A DNA stretch of 64,000 nucleotides from Spartinivicinus poritis (GCF_028858535.1 NZ_JAPMOU010000031.1:1-64000), one strand, 5' to 3'; shown: positions 44,681 to 54,627, counted from the stretch's first letter. Notes: generated by a model not told the origin, from the sequence alone. Translations and numbers: made by a program.

Positions 44681-45865
44681 GTGAAAAAAACGATTTTTGT
44701 CTTGAGTGTGTTTTCTGTTGGCTTGGCAAGTGGTTGGTATGGCCATCAATACTGGCCTGACATCAGGCTTGTCTTACTCAATGACAGTATGTCGGAACAG
44801 ACACTGACTGCTACAACAATTGAGCCTGTTACCTCCATCAATAGCCAACAATTAGTTGATTCTGAATTAACTGCGCCAATGCAAGGATTTAAAGAACTGC
44901 TGGTTGATTGGAACACAACAAAAATCGTAGACCACTATCGACAACTTACCCAACTGGATGATGAGCATAAAAAGTTTGCTCGTGCTGCTTTTATTCAAAA
45001 GCTACAGCAAGGATTTGAGCAAGGTAAATACCACCAATTAATTAAATTAGTTAGTCATTACTTGAAATTAAATGCTGGTGACTATCAAATTATTTATATT
45101 CTGGCCGAAAGCTACCGGGCACTAGGTAATTTACCTGCTGCCATCAAGGCATATTATCAACTAGAGCAGTATGTATATGACTTTGACCAAATAGATAATA
45201 TCAAGGCAAAAATCAATGTTTTGGTACAGGCTTACCATAAAAAAGTAGTTGGTGAGAGTAATGGTGAAGAGCGTTGGCCGCTTCTGCTAAAATTTTATGA
45301 AGAGCTTGCTCTATTAGATCAAAGTAATTATAGCTATCTATTTAAGCAAGCTGAAATACATTACCAGTTAAATGATTATCCTCGTTCTTTGGCACTGCTT
45401 GATTATTTGCTTGCAGATATAGAGTGGGGGAATGTGGCGCGGCAGTTAAAGCATAAAATAGCTACTAAAATGAGAGCTAAGGAAGGAATTGCGCTTAGGC
45501 AAGATAATGGACATTATATTGTTTCTGGTGTTATTGAGAGTAGCCATCAGGTGGAGTTGTTAATTGATACGGGCGCCACTCTGTCAGTGATATCAACTCG
45601 GTTTTTTAAGCAACTGGAAGGTGCTACCGAAGCAGAGTTTTTACATAATACCATGATGAATACTGCTAATGGTCAGTTGATAGTACCTGTATACCGGTTT
45701 AAACGGTTCGAAATTGCGGGTAGAGCCATCAATGATATTGAGTTTGCAGTGATGGATTTACCGTCAATGGAGGCCTCACAGGGCTTGTTAGGAATGAATT
45801 TTTTGCGAAATTTTCGCTTTAACATGGACCAGGAAAATAACCTATTGTTTTTGGACTTAAAGTAG
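44681..45865 (+). CDS. retropepsin-like aspartic protease with TPR-like helices
   Basis: 394 residues from a GTG start. An N-terminal signal anchor (about 3-22) leads to a helical region with tetratricopeptide-like repeats (about 95-235; YHQLIKLVSHYLKLNAGDY, AESYRALGNLPAAIKAYYQL). The C-terminal domain from about 270 is a clan AA retropepsin: LLIDTGATLSVIS with catalytic Asp296 and hydrophobic GLLGMNFL near the end. Such proteins form homodimers with one Asp per subunit. Probably periplasmic and membrane-tethered. Substrate unknown; related bacterial proteins are widespread but mostly uncharacterised. Confidence 0.85.
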   Translation: MKKTIFVLSVFSVGLASGWYGHQYWPDIRLVLLNDSMSEQTLTATTIEPVTSINSQQLVDSELTAPMQGFKELLVDWNTTKIVDHYRQLTQLDDEHKKFARAAFIQKLQQGFEQGKYHQLIKLVSHYLKLNAGDYQIIYILAESYRALGNLPAAIKAYYQLEQYVYDFDQIDNIKAKINVLVQAYHKKVVGESNGEERWPLLLKFYEELALLDQSNYSYLFKQAEIHYQLNDYPRSLALLDYLLADIEWGNVARQLKHKIATKMRAKEGIALRQDNGHYIVSGVIESSHQVELLIDTGATLSVISTRFFKQLEGATEAEFLHNTMMNTANGQLIVPVYRFKRFEIAGRAINDIEFAVMDLPSMEASQGLLGMNFLRNFRFNMDQENNLLFLDLK

Positions 45866-45910
45866 TCTTGTGTAGAGTGAGAGAAGATAGGTATTTAGGC
45901 TAAGGGATGT

Positions 45911-46744
45911 TTATGGCAGGGTAATGTTTTCTTGTTGCTCGTAATAACCTTCTAGCAATAAGTCATAGTATTTTTCATAGAAACCATCTTGTTTTATTTC
46001 TGCTAGACCTTGGTTAAATATATTAGTTAATTGTTTAGCATCTTTCCTGCTTTTTGGAAATAGTAAATGGTTTGTGCTGGAAAAGAGCGGTTTGTAATTA
46101 TAGGTTATAGTAGCTATTAGCTCTCGTGAGAATGTTTTATAAAGTAAACTATAGCCTGCAACAGTTGCCATAGGGAAAAGATCAATTCGTTTTTTAAAAA
46201 GCATTTTGAAATTTATTTCGTCTGAATTGCTTACCCTGATATTGAGGATTTTATTCTTATGAGCTTCCCAAAATTCTGGAGTATATGTGTAGCTACGGCT
46301 AGCACCTATCCTGTATTTTTTTAAGTCACTCAGGTTATCCCAACTTTTAAAGGGAGTGGTTTTTAAGTGGAAAAATACGATGTCTGCAGAATGTAATGAT
46401 TCACTATGAATAAAGGATTTTTCTCGCTCTTTTGAATAATACCAAAAAGCGGTGGCATGGTAATTTCCTTTTTGAGTTTCTTTTAATGTCCTAGCCCAAG
46501 GGAAATAATTATATTCAACTCGAAACCCTTTGCGTTTAAACGCTTCTCTTACCATATGCTGAACAAAGCCACCATGAACAACTTCCTTTGAAGTAAATGG
46601 CGGATACTCACCAGTAGCTACTTTGATAAGGGCTAACTCATTTGCTGTTTTGGCTCCATAGGTCACTGAACAATAGCTAAAGAGAATACAAAGCTTAAAC
46701 GAGTTCAACACATTCATAGTACTGATAATAGATACTCTACCCAT
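45911..46744 (-). CDS. periplasmic solute-binding protein, SBP_bac_3-like
   Basis: 277 residues from the first ATG; a start at 46717 (MNVLNSF) would place the signal peptide at the very N-terminus and is equally possible. Hydrophobic signal about 12-30, then a mature region with VATGEYPPFTS, GGFVQHMVREAFKRKG and YFPWARTLKETQKG, the pattern of polar amino-acid/cyclohexadienyl-dehydratase-like binding proteins often found without a transporter. ATAFWYYSKERE, RIGASRSYTYTP and ELIATITYNYKPL follow the family. No permease adjacent. Convergent with the protease gene. Confidence 0.85.
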   Translation of the reverse strand: MGRVSIISTMNVLNSFKLCILFSYCSVTYGAKTANELALIKVATGEYPPFTSKEVVHGGFVQHMVREAFKRKGFRVEYNYFPWARTLKETQKGNYHATAFWYYSKEREKSFIHSESLHSADIVFFHLKTTPFKSWDNLSDLKKYRIGASRSYTYTPEFWEAHKNKILNIRVSNSDEINFKMLFKKRIDLFPMATVAGYSLLYKTFSRELIATITYNYKPLFSSTNHLLFPKSRKDAKQLTNIFNQGLAEIKQDGFYEKYYDLLLEGYYEQQENITLP

Positions 46745-46927
46745 AGGTTAAGTTTAGCAGATGGTAGGATAGGTTGAGACTTTTATTAGTAGGTATGCAG
46801 TATATCAAACAAATCATTATCAAAAGTAAGTATTTACAACGTAATTATTTATAGCCCATGTCTTTACTAATCTATATATTTGCCCTTTAAACCAATGTTA
46901 TTAGAATTACCTTAGGTACGTACCAAT

Positions 46928-48061
46928 ATGAGTCGAATTGTTCAAATAGACTGTTTTCGAGGCTGGATGCTTCTAATCATGACAGTAGATCATCTTTTAT
47001 TTTTACCATTTGCATATTTAGATGGTTGGTCTGAAATTACTTATGGTTTTGCTGGATATGTAACTGCTGCTGAAGGATTTTTTCTTCTGTCTGGACTAGT
47101 TTCTGGCGTGGTATTTACGAAAGTAATTGAAAACAAGTCATTTAAATATGCTCAGCGTAAATTATGGTATAGAGCAAGGGAGTTATACTTTTGGCACCTA
47201 CTATGCTTTATATCAGCTGCTTTAATTATTTTTTGTTTTCCAGCTATAACATCGGATTGGGCGAAAAATCCATATATGACAGAGTTTGTTGAAAATCCTC
47301 TAATAAGTATGATTATGGGAGCTTTTTTTACATCGTTACCAAATTTTCTTGATATTATACCAGTGTATGTTTTGTTTTTAATCGTAACACCATTTATATT
47401 GAACAGACTAGTACTTGGTAAATTCAGGGTGATACTGTTCTGTAGTGTCATTTTCTGGATTTTGGCTCAGCTTAGACCTCAACAATTTTTATTAAGTGGG
47501 ATAAAAAGCTGGCTTCCAATTCTTCCTTGGAACTTTGGTTATTTTGAGATTTTTGCTTGGCAATTGATTTTTATATTAGGAATTGTGCTTGGTTATTATT
47601 TAGTAAAAGGTACTTTGAGTATACCTAAATCTACAAGCTTGCTCTTGATTTCTCTAGTTTTTACTATCTTTATGCTTTGTCATCGACATTCATCATATTT
47701 TCAATTAGTTTTACCATTACAAGAAAGTTGGATAAGTGTTTCTTCTCTAGGCCCATTGCGGTTATTAAATACAGTGGCATTGGGCTATGTCTTATTTAGA
47801 GCTGCTTCCCAATTTCCAAACTATTTTAATCAAAAGGCTTTTATATATTTGGGACAGCACTCACTGTATGTCTTTACTTATCATATAATCTTTCTTTATA
47901 CATTAACTTTATTTAGAATGCAGATTAGTGAGTTAAACTTCGTTGTACAAATGATAATATTTGGATGCTGTTTAGCCAGTTTATGGGCTCCTGCATATGT
48001 ACACTCTCGATGGATAGCAAGAAAAAAAGCAGTAGTCTATATACCTAATACAAATATTTAA
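46928..48061 (+). CDS. OpgC-like integral membrane acyltransferase
   Basis: 377 residues, about ten membrane helices. It begins RIVQIDCFRGWMLLIMTVDH, the OpgC/acyltransferase-3 opening with its conserved D-RG and His. TYGFAGYVTAAEGFFLLSGLVSG, the helix containing LPNFLDIIPVY and the LGQHSLYVFTYH segment also match OpgC. OpgC adds succinyl groups to osmoregulated periplasmic glucans at the inner membrane. No opgGH is present in the window, so the acceptor is uncertain. Confidence 0.82.
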   Translation: MSRIVQIDCFRGWMLLIMTVDHLLFLPFAYLDGWSEITYGFAGYVTAAEGFFLLSGLVSGVVFTKVIENKSFKYAQRKLWYRARELYFWHLLCFISAALIIFCFPAITSDWAKNPYMTEFVENPLISMIMGAFFTSLPNFLDIIPVYVLFLIVTPFILNRLVLGKFRVILFCSVIFWILAQLRPQQFLLSGIKSWLPILPWNFGYFEIFAWQLIFILGIVLGYYLVKGTLSIPKSTSLLLISLVFTIFMLCHRHSSYFQLVLPLQESWISVSSLGPLRLLNTVALGYVLFRAASQFPNYFNQKAFIYLGQHSLYVFTYHIIFLYTLTLFRMQISELNFVVQMIIFGCCLASLWAPAYVHSRWIARKKAVVYIPNTNI

Positions 48062-48213
48062 GTATGTTTATTGAGTGATAGGTTACAGTAGCACTTTCAA
48101 TATCAGTCAAAGTCGTTATTGTAAGTGTCACTGCAGTAGGATTGCCTAAATGAGCTTATAAATAATAGGTGTTTGGGTAAGAAACACTTTGGGTTATCAA
48201 GCTGGTGCTACTT

Positions 48214-48247
48214 GTTATACCTAACAATGACTCATGCTAGGTATAAC
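48214..48247. repeat. 10-bp inverted repeat
   Basis: GTTATACCTA and TAGGTATAAC flank 14 bases in the gap between the OpgC-like gene and the small protein gene at 48328. There is no U-run, so an operator or weak terminator is possible. Assigned on symmetry alone. Confidence 0.4.
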
Positions 48248-48327
48248 CTTAGACCGTGGGTTGAAATAAAAGTATAAACTCTGTATTTTTGCTGAAATTA
48301 TAGGTCTAATATTTCTAAGAAGGGTAT

Positions 48328-48639
48328 ATGGTGAAAAAAGCAGTTTTATTATTCTCACTTATCTTGTCGAACTACACCCTGGCAAGCGATTATTCCTATC
48401 AAAAAATTGCTAAACGCTATAGTGATACAGCCTTAACTGATAAAAAGGTTAAGGCCGCAAAAATGCAAGGAGAATGTTTAGTTGGTCTAAAGAGACTCAA
48501 TTTTAAAAGAAAACGGCAGTTTGATCCTATTGCTGAATGGACTAACTACCGTTCAATTTCACTATTGGGCCAGTATTCACCTTGTGAGGTATTGCTAATA
48601 ATGGAAATAGCTCAAAAACAGTTACGAGAGCAAAAATAA
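48328..48639 (+). CDS. small secreted protein, unknown
   Basis: 103 residues, AGAAGG five to six bases before the ATG. A clear signal peptide (MVKKAVLLFSLILSNYTLAS, cleavage near 19-20) precedes a mature domain of about 84 residues, mostly helical and basic, with two cysteines (50 and 86) that could form one disulfide. No family recognised. It ends 4 bases before the stop codon of the convergent cyclase-family gene. Confidence 0.65.
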   Translation: MVKKAVLLFSLILSNYTLASDYSYQKIAKRYSDTALTDKKVKAAKMQGECLVGLKRLNFKRKRQFDPIAEWTNYRSISLLGQYSPCEVLLIMEIAQKQLREQK

Positions 48640-48643
48640 GGGT

Positions 48644-49420
48644 TTATTCATCAAATATGGCTACTGCTCTGGTCCATCCAGCAGAAGCCCCTTTAATTTT
48701 TACTGGGAAGCATGAAATAGTAAAGCCATGGCTAGGTAGTGACTCTAAGCTGTGTAGCTTTTCTAGGTGACAATAACCAATATCTTTGCCTGCTTTATGG
48801 CCTTCCCAAATAATAGCTGGATCCTTTGTTTCTGCATATTTTTTTGCTGTATGTGAAAAAGGTGCGTCCCAGCTCCAGGCATCAGTGCCAGTTAGCCGTA
48901 CACCTTGTTCAAGTAAAAACAGGGTGGCTTCTAGCCCCATGCCACAACCTGAGTGAATATAATCATCATGACCATAGCGACTGCCTGCGCGAGTGTTGAC
49001 TACAACAATATCCAGTGGCTCGATGGTATAATTGATTCTTGTTAATTCTTTTTTGACGTCATCGGCAGTCACGACATAGCCATCATCGAAATATCGAAAA
49101 TCTAGCTTAACGCCTTTTTGGAAGCACCACTCTAATGGTACTTCATCAATAGTAATAGCTCTTTCTCCTTTATTCATAGTGGAGTGAAAGTGATAGGGGG
49201 CATCAAGATGAGTGCCATTGTGGGTAATGAGTTCTACTTTTTCAATTGCCCATGCCTCTCCATCAGGTAAGTCTTGCTGTTTTAAACCTGGAAAAAATGG
49301 TGCCATTTGGCTAAAAGTGGACTGGTGATCCATATAGGTCACTTTTGGGTTAAAAGGAATCGGGTCCGACTTCACCTCATTTTCAATACAAATTGAAAGA
49401 TCGATAAATCGTTTTGGCAT
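48644..49420 (-). CDS. cyclase-family metal-dependent hydrolase (kynurenine formamidase-like)
   Basis: 258 residues with AAGAGA upstream. The signature HNGTHLDAPYHF holds the metal-binding His-x3-His-x-Asp of the cyclase (COG1878) family, and the distal metal-ligand region GTDAWSWDAPF is also present. Members include kynurenine formamidase KynB, isatin hydrolase and polyketide cyclases, mostly cytoplasmic Zn2+ or Mn2+ enzymes. There is no kynurenine pathway neighbour, so the exact substrate is open; hydrolysis of an amide or lactone-like bond is the family expectation. Confidence 0.88.
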   Translation of the reverse strand: MPKRFIDLSICIENEVKSDPIPFNPKVTYMDHQSTFSQMAPFFPGLKQQDLPDGEAWAIEKVELITHNGTHLDAPYHFHSTMNKGERAITIDEVPLEWCFQKGVKLDFRYFDDGYVVTADDVKKELTRINYTIEPLDIVVVNTRAGSRYGHDDYIHSGCGMGLEATLFLLEQGVRLTGTDAWSWDAPFSHTAKKYAETKDPAIIWEGHKAGKDIGYCHLEKLHSLESLPSHGFTISCFPVKIKGASAGWTRAVAIFDE

Positions 49421-49460
49421 TTTAAGTATCTCTTATCAGGCGATATTATTTCTAAAATAA

Positions 49461-49484
49461 ATTAGGGCCATGAAAGGCCCCAAT
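49461..49484 (-). terminator. possible intrinsic terminator of the thrB operon
   Basis: Read on the minus strand, ATTGGGGCC and GGCCCTAAT form a stem with a 6-base loop, followed by an imperfect T-rich tract. It lies about 85 bases past the thrB stop. The stem has mismatches and the tract is interrupted. Confidence 0.45.
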
Positions 49485-49568
49485 AAATATATAATATTTA
49501 CATTGATATGTTACGAATCATGCCACTTCCTTGATAAGGTGAGGGTATAGGGCTGGGGAAAGTAGAGG

Positions 49569-50549
49569 TTACAGTGAATACAGACTGGAATTATTTTTAT
49601 GATGTAGCATTAGTTGTTTAAACTCATTCGGGTCTTTGGGTTTAACTACAGCATCTTCGTTTTGAGGTAAATGCTCCTCTGGATGTTCAAAAGTAATGAT
49701 ACGAGAAACCCAAAAACGAAAGGCTGCAAACTGTAACATTATTGGCCAGGCGTTTTTAGCATCTTCATTAAAAGGTCTTATTTGGTTATACCCATCAACT
49801 AATGCCTTTACCTTTTGAGGATCAAGAGTTTGCCCTGGCAGTCGACACCAGTCGTTTGCTGTAACAGCTAAATCGTATAGTAAATAGTCGGTGCAGGCAT
49901 TATAAAAGTCGATGACGCCACTAATATTAGTACCTGTGAATAGTACATTATCATGGAATAGGTCACCGTGAATGATCCCTTGAGGCAAGTGGCTATGTTG
50001 CTGAAAAAAAACCGTATAAAAGTCTGCTTGCTGCTTTAGTAGAGCTGCATTTTCGGCAGACACTAAGCTTTGCAGTCTATCGGCTTGCTCTACCAACCAG
50101 TTCAATCCGCGCTGATTGGTTTGGCTGATACTTGTTTGTAATCCTGCTTGATGCATTTTGCCCAGCATTTCACCCACAGCAGCGCAATGGCTACTAGTGG
50201 GTGTATCAACTTGTTTACCTGTCAGGCAACGTTGGATTAAACAAGGTTTGCTTTTTAACCAGTGTAGTGACTCCCCTTGCAGGTCTCTGATCGCCAAGGG
50301 TACCGGCAACTGGTGGGTTGCCAAGTGGTCGGTAAGGGCGGTGAAGAAGGGAATGATCTCAACGGGTAAAAACTCAAACAAAGTGAGTACGTATCGAGTG
50401 GTTTGGCCATCAGCTGCCACTACATCAATAAAGTAGTTGGTGTTTTCTACCCCAGCAGCTATACCCTCAAAGTGCTTGAGGGTGCCGATATCATACTTGG
50501 TTAATAGTTGTGCTATCTCATCAAAGGTTAAATGGGTATAAACCGACAT
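49569..50549 (-). CDS. thrB: homoserine kinase, type II
   Basis: 326 residues. Belongs to the aminoglycoside-phosphotransferase-like homoserine kinases used by pseudomonads rather than the GHMP type of E. coli. The opening SVYTHLTFDEIAQLL and GIAAGVENTNYFI nucleotide-binding loop, the catalytic Brenner motif IHGDLFHDNVLF and the following VIDFYNA metal-binding Asp are present. It phosphorylates homoserine for threonine synthesis. It lies 16 bases after the DUF2782 gene, in the order DUF2782-thrB opposite polA, also seen in Pseudomonas-type genomes. This supports both assignments. Confidence 0.93.
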   Translation of the reverse strand: MSVYTHLTFDEIAQLLTKYDIGTLKHFEGIAAGVENTNYFIDVVAADGQTTRYVLTLFEFLPVEIIPFFTALTDHLATHQLPVPLAIRDLQGESLHWLKSKPCLIQRCLTGKQVDTPTSSHCAAVGEMLGKMHQAGLQTSISQTNQRGLNWLVEQADRLQSLVSAENAALLKQQADFYTVFFQQHSHLPQGIIHGDLFHDNVLFTGTNISGVIDFYNACTDYLLYDLAVTANDWCRLPGQTLDPQKVKALVDGYNQIRPFNEDAKNAWPIMLQFAAFRFWVSRIITFEHPEEHLPQNEDAVVKPKDPNEFKQLMLHHKNNSSLYSL

Positions 50550-50565
50550 AAATACGACTCAAAAA

Positions 50566-50865
50566 TTACCACTCAAAAATCTTCCAGGATGGAACCAGCA
50601 TTTGGTGATGCTTGTCAGTTCGAATGAAGTTGCCCTCATTATCTGCTGCTACCAGAAAATAAGGTTTGCCACCTTTTGGAGTAACCTTATAGGCGTATAC
50701 AAAACCATTTTTTAGGCGATATGTTTCAACAGTGACACCTTTACCTTTTTTGCTCTCTTTAATTACCACTGCAGGGTCTTCAGTGATGACATCTTCTGCA
50801 TAAGCTGCCTGCCAGCCACCAAACAATACAGTGATTAGAGCCGTTGAACATATGAGCTGTTTCAT
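50566..50865 (-). CDS. DUF2782 family periplasmic protein
   Basis: 99 residues with a signal peptide (MKQLICSTALITVLFGGWQAAYA). The mature part (VTVETYRLKNGFVYAYKVTPKGGKPYFLV...) is a short beta-rich domain ending in VPSWKIFEW, as in DUF2782 proteins found next to thrB and polA in pseudomonads and relatives. Its function is not known. It is probably cotranscribed with thrB, 16 bases downstream. Confidence 0.9.
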   Translation of the reverse strand: MKQLICSTALITVLFGGWQAAYAEDVITEDPAVVIKESKKGKGVTVETYRLKNGFVYAYKVTPKGGKPYFLVAADNEGNFIRTDKHHQMLVPSWKIFEW

Positions 50866-51175
50866 AAAAGTCTCCTGGTTTGCCTAGTCTCCAATCCTAA
50901 ATTTTATGCTGCCCGCAATCGCTATAATTTGTCACAAGCCAAAGTAAGATCCTTTGGGTATATATTAATAGTGACAATAAAAGCCGCTAAACGGTACCTT
51001 AAATTTCATTGTTAGCACAGCAGTTTTCAGTCATTTTTTGTTAGCTATTGATAATTGGTAGATCAGGGCTACACCATAACTGATACAATAAGCGCCATTT
51101 GGATGGTAAGCCTTTTGGTAAGTATCAACAGGTTTTCAATGCCTTGTTTTATTTTAACTGTAAATGTACTGGCCT
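50866..51175. other. divergent promoter region between DUF2782-thrB and polA
   Basis: About 310 bases with no gene and no clear operator. It must hold the promoters of both divergent units. No strong ribosome binding site precedes either possible polA start (ATG 51164 or 51176). Confidence 0.5.
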
Positions 51176-53908
51176 ATGACGAAACAACAAAAGCAGCCCC
51201 CGTTAATTCTTGTGGATGGTTCTTCTTACTTGTTTAGAGCCTATCATGCAATGCCAGCCTTAAGCGCCTCGGATGGTCAGCCAACCGGTGCTATTCGTGG
51301 GGTGATAAGCATGATGCGGCGTTTAATTAAAGACTTCCCTGAAAGCCCAATTGGGGTCATCTTTGATGCTAAAGGCCCAACGTTTCGCAACACCATTTAC
51401 AGTGAATACAAAGCCCACCGGCCGCCAATGCCTGATGAATTAAGGGAACAGATTGAGCCGATACACGCCATTATTAAAGCCATGGGTTTACCTATGTTTG
51501 TTATTGAAGGCGTTGAAGCAGATGATGTAATTGGCACTTTGGCCAGACAGGCAACAGAAGCTGGCATTGATACAATTATTTCAACTGGTGATAAAGATAT
51601 GGCCCAGTTAGTTAATCAGCATATTACGCTGGTTAATACTATGAAAGATGATGATGCTTTTATGAACGTAGAAGGGGTAAAGGCAAAGTTTGGAATCCCA
51701 CCAGAGCTTATCATCGACTTTCTTGCATTAATGGGTGACAAAGTAGACAACATACCAGGTGTACCTGGAGTGGGTGAAAAGACGGCATTAGCTTTATTGC
51801 AAGGTTTAGGTAGTCTGGAATCTGTCTATGAACGCTTGGAAGAAGTACCGACTCTTGGCTTTCGTGGCGCGAAAACCATGCCGAAAAAGCTTGAAGAACA
51901 TAAGTCACAAGCACTGCTTTCAAAACAGCTGGCCACCATTAAAACCGATGTAGAGCTGAAAATGGGGCCTGCTGATATAAAACTGGTTGAGCCTGATAAA
52001 GCGGCGTTGTTGGACTGGTTTAAGAAGTTAGAATTTAAAGGTTGGACTGAGGAGCTACTGTCGGCTGGTGAAACCATTGATGATGTGGAGCAAGCGCTAG
52101 ACGTTACCTATGAAACTGTCTTAACCCAGCAGCAACTTGATAGCTGGATAAAACAATTAGAGCAGGCAGAGCTGTTTGCCTTTGATACTGAAACTACTAG
52201 TTTGGATTATATGCAAGCTGAAATAGTGGGGGTGTCTTTTGCCATAGAAGCAGGCAAAGCAGCTTATGTTCCACTGGCACATAACTATGTGGGAGCACCT
52301 GAGCAGCTAGACAGGGATAAGGTCTTAGCTCTGTTGAAGCCTTTATTGGAAAGCGCTGATCAGAAAAAAATTGGGCAAAACCTGAAGTATGATCAGAGTG
52401 TGTTAGCTCGCTACGATATTGAATTAAAAGGGATCGCCTTTGATACCATGTTGGAGTCTTATGTACTGGACTCCACAGCAACCAGACATGATATGGATAG
52501 TTTGGCACTCAAATACCTGGGCCATAAAACGATTCATTTTGAGGATATTGCTGGTAAAGGAGCAAAGCAAATTACTTTTGACCAGGTTGCCATTGAGCAA
52601 GCGGCGGAGTATGCGGCAGAAGATGCAGATATTACCCTACGGCTGCATCAAGCTTTAGAGCCTAAACTCGCAGAGCACCCAACACTGGTGAAGGTGTTTA
52701 AGGAAATTGAATTACCCTTAATCAGCGTGCTTTCTAAAATGGAACGTAATGGCGCGTTAATTAATCCTGGTTTGTTACAAAAACAAAGTGTTGAGTTGGC
52801 TAAACGGATTGATGAGCTTGAAAAAGCAGCCTTCGATTTAGCAGGTGAAGAATTTAACTTAGGCTCAGCCAAACAACTGGGTGAAATATTATTCAACAAG
52901 CTTGAATTGCCTGTAATTAAAAAAACCCCAAAAGGTCAGCCTTCTACTGCAGAACCTGTACTACAAGAGCTGGCTTTAGATTACCCCCTGCCAAAACTGA
53001 TTTTGGAATACCGCAGTTTAAGTAAACTTAAGTCAACTTATACCGATAAACTACCTGAAATGATCAACCCAGAGACTGGGCGGGTACACACATCATATCA
53101 TCAAGCGGTTACTGCAACGGGAAGGTTGTCTTCTTCTGACCCAAATTTACAAAATATTCCAATTCGCACAGCAGAAGGTCGGCGTATTCGCCAAGCATTC
53201 GTTGCTTCACCTGGCTATAAACTTATTGCCGCAGACTACTCACAAATTGAGCTGCGGATTATGGCGCATCTGTCTAATGATGAGGGGCTATTGAATGCCT
53301 TCTCCCAAGGTAGAGATGTTCACCGTGCCACGGCTGCAGAGGTGTTTGGAGTACCGATTGACGAAGTAACGGATAACCAGCGACGTAGTGCTAAAGCAAT
53401 CAACTTTGGTTTGATCTATGGTATGTCTGCATTTGGTTTAGCTAAGCAGCTTGGCGTGTCTCGCAAATCTGCTCAGGAGTATATCGACTTATATTTCGAG
53501 CGCTATCCAGGGGTGCTCACTTATATGGATGATATTCGTCACTCTGCTGCAGAAAAAGGTTATGTAGAAACACTATTTGGCCGACGCTTGTATCTACCAG
53601 AAATCCGTTCCCGTAACCAAATGCGTAAAAAGGCAGCAGAGAGAACCGCGATTAATGCTCCAATGCAAGGGACAGCTGCCGATATCATTAAACAGGCAAT
53701 GATTAGTGTTGATCAATGGTTAACCGCAAGTCAGCTTGATGCCAATATGATTATGCAAGTGCATGACGAATTGATCTTAGAAGTAGCAGAAGCTCAGGTT
53801 GATGAAGTGGTTGCTGGTTTGAAGCTGCGGATGGTGGCTGCGGCTGATTTATCGGTGCCGCTGATTGTGGATGCGGGAATAGGCGATAACTGGGACCAAG
53901 CCCACTAA
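51176..53908 (+). CDS. polA: DNA polymerase I
   Basis: 910 residues from ATG 51176 (ATG 51164 would add four). All three activities look intact. The 5' nuclease domain is about 1-290 ([48 protein letters not shown]). The 3'-5' exonuclease is about 315-500, with Asp337-x-Glu339 in FDTETT and NLKYDQSVL and AAEDADIT carrying the further metal ligands. The polymerase domain is about 510-910 with [16 protein letters not shown], catalytic Asp687 in [23 protein letters not shown] and Asp864 in VHDELILEV. It acts in Okazaki fragment maturation and repair. Repeat A4 begins directly after the stop codon. Confidence 0.97.
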   Translation: MTKQQKQPPLILVDGSSYLFRAYHAMPALSASDGQPTGAIRGVISMMRRLIKDFPESPIGVIFDAKGPTFRNTIYSEYKAHRPPMPDELREQIEPIHAIIKAMGLPMFVIEGVEADDVIGTLARQATEAGIDTIISTGDKDMAQLVNQHITLVNTMKDDDAFMNVEGVKAKFGIPPELIIDFLALMGDKVDNIPGVPGVGEKTALALLQGLGSLESVYERLEEVPTLGFRGAKTMPKKLEEHKSQALLSKQLATIKTDVELKMGPADIKLVEPDKAALLDWFKKLEFKGWTEELLSAGETIDDVEQALDVTYETVLTQQQLDSWIKQLEQAELFAFDTETTSLDYMQAEIVGVSFAIEAGKAAYVPLAHNYVGAPEQLDRDKVLALLKPLLESADQKKIGQNLKYDQSVLARYDIELKGIAFDTMLESYVLDSTATRHDMDSLALKYLGHKTIHFEDIAGKGAKQITFDQVAIEQAAEYAAEDADITLRLHQALEPKLAEHPTLVKVFKEIELPLISVLSKMERNGALINPGLLQKQSVELAKRIDELEKAAFDLAGEEFNLGSAKQLGEILFNKLELPVIKKTPKGQPSTAEPVLQELALDYPLPKLILEYRSLSKLKSTYTDKLPEMINPETGRVHTSYHQAVTATGRLSSSDPNLQNIPIRTAEGRRIRQAFVASPGYKLIAADYSQIELRIMAHLSNDEGLLNAFSQGRDVHRATAAEVFGVPIDEVTDNQRRSAKAINFGLIYGMSAFGLAKQLGVSRKSAQEYIDLYFERYPGVLTYMDDIRHSAAEKGYVETLFGRRLYLPEIRSRNQMRKKAAERTAINAPMQGTAADIIKQAMISVDQWLTASQLDANMIMQVHDELILEVAEAQVDEVVAGLKLRMVAAADLSVPLIVDAGIGDNWDQAH

Positions 53909-54032
53909 CTACCCTTCGTGAATAACATTTAGGCTTTGTTATCTTCGCTCTTCACCCCAGTCACTTATTCCAATAAGCTCCTGGGGCTTCATCTCTCGAT
54001 GGCCTCGCCTAAATGCTCTTCACTGTGGGTAG
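53909..54032. repeat. A-family palindromic element, copy A4
   Basis: Best-preserved ends of the family: CTACCCTTCGTGAATAACAT on the left and its near reverse complement (ATGCTCTTCACTGTGGGTAG) on the right. An inner CACCCCAGTCACTTATTCC / CTCCTGGGGCTTC hairpin resembles A3. It starts one base after the polA stop. Confidence 0.88.
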
Positions 54033-54120
54033 CAATATATAGATATAGTTGTGATAGTTTCGGTATTCTAGAGAAAGATGGGATGGGGAGGCTTGGTAAG
54101 TAGAGCTATAACACAGTCTT

Positions 54121-54160
54121 ACTTCCCCCTTTGAAAAAGGGGGATTGAGGGGGATTTCAT
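54121..54160. repeat. partial C-family element, C3
   Basis: ACTTCCCCCTTTGAAAAAGG followed by GGGATTGAGGGGGATTT equals one arm of the C element (compare the right arms of C1 and C2, in reverse complement). The other arm is absent. Confidence 0.75.
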
Positions 54161-54360
54161 GAAGCCTTCTCAAAGTACCTAATCGTCTTCTTAAGTTTTT
54201 CTGATTTTATTGAAAAAAATTTTGAGCAGCTGGAACTTTCCTGAATTTGGGGTTGTCATATATTACGAGTGGCCGCGATGGTCACTTTAACTACTCCTTA
54301 TGTGTTTTAGTGTTGGCATTTACTCCGTTAAGCCCCCAAGTTAGCGGAGATAATAATCTG

Positions 54361-54406
54361 CCCCGGCTACATAATCTCCCCCCAAGTAGCTGGGGTAATT
54401 TTTTTT
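54361..54406 (+). terminator. strong rho-independent terminator, orphan
   Basis: CCCCGGCTAC pairs with GTAGCTGGGG (9 of 10), followed within a few bases by a run of eight or more T. A second smaller hairpin (CTCCG...CGGAG) lies just upstream. No coding sequence ends nearby on this strand except polA 450 bases earlier, so it may end an unannotated RNA starting around 54240, or polA readthrough. Confidence 0.7.
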
Positions 54407-54441
54407 CTAAGACCTCAAATTTATCTCTGCTCCACAAACAG

Positions 54442-54627
54442 CTAGCGTTTATCAAGCTTGTTATTGTCTTTGGCTACCGGTTTAACATCGTTTAAGCCCA
54501 GGTCGTAAATAAGCTGCTGATTGAGGCTGGTAGGAAGTGCTTGTGTTCTTGGTGATTTTGCTTTACTGCAATATCTCTTGTATATAAACCAGACAAAAAC
54601 TATCAGTATTATTAATAGATACTCCAT
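54442..54627 (-). CDS. small membrane protein, unknown
   Basis: 61 residues. The N-terminal hydrophobic helix (about 2-17, EYLLIILIVFVWFIYKR) is followed by a basic, polar cytoplasmic-looking tail. Composition and layout are those of a genuine small single-span protein, but the ribosome binding site is weak (AGAG-like). A plus-strand frame overlaps but lacks protein-like character. It is divergent from the LysR gene at 54772. Confidence 0.45.
   Translation of the reverse strand: MEYLLIILIVFVWFIYKRYCSKAKSPRTQALPTSLNQQLIYDLGLNDVKPVAKDNNKLDKR

Noticed and set aside
54247-54495. 82-codon plus-strand frame after polA
   Set aside because: It passes through two hairpins and a strong terminator, and the opposite strand carries a more protein-like small membrane gene.
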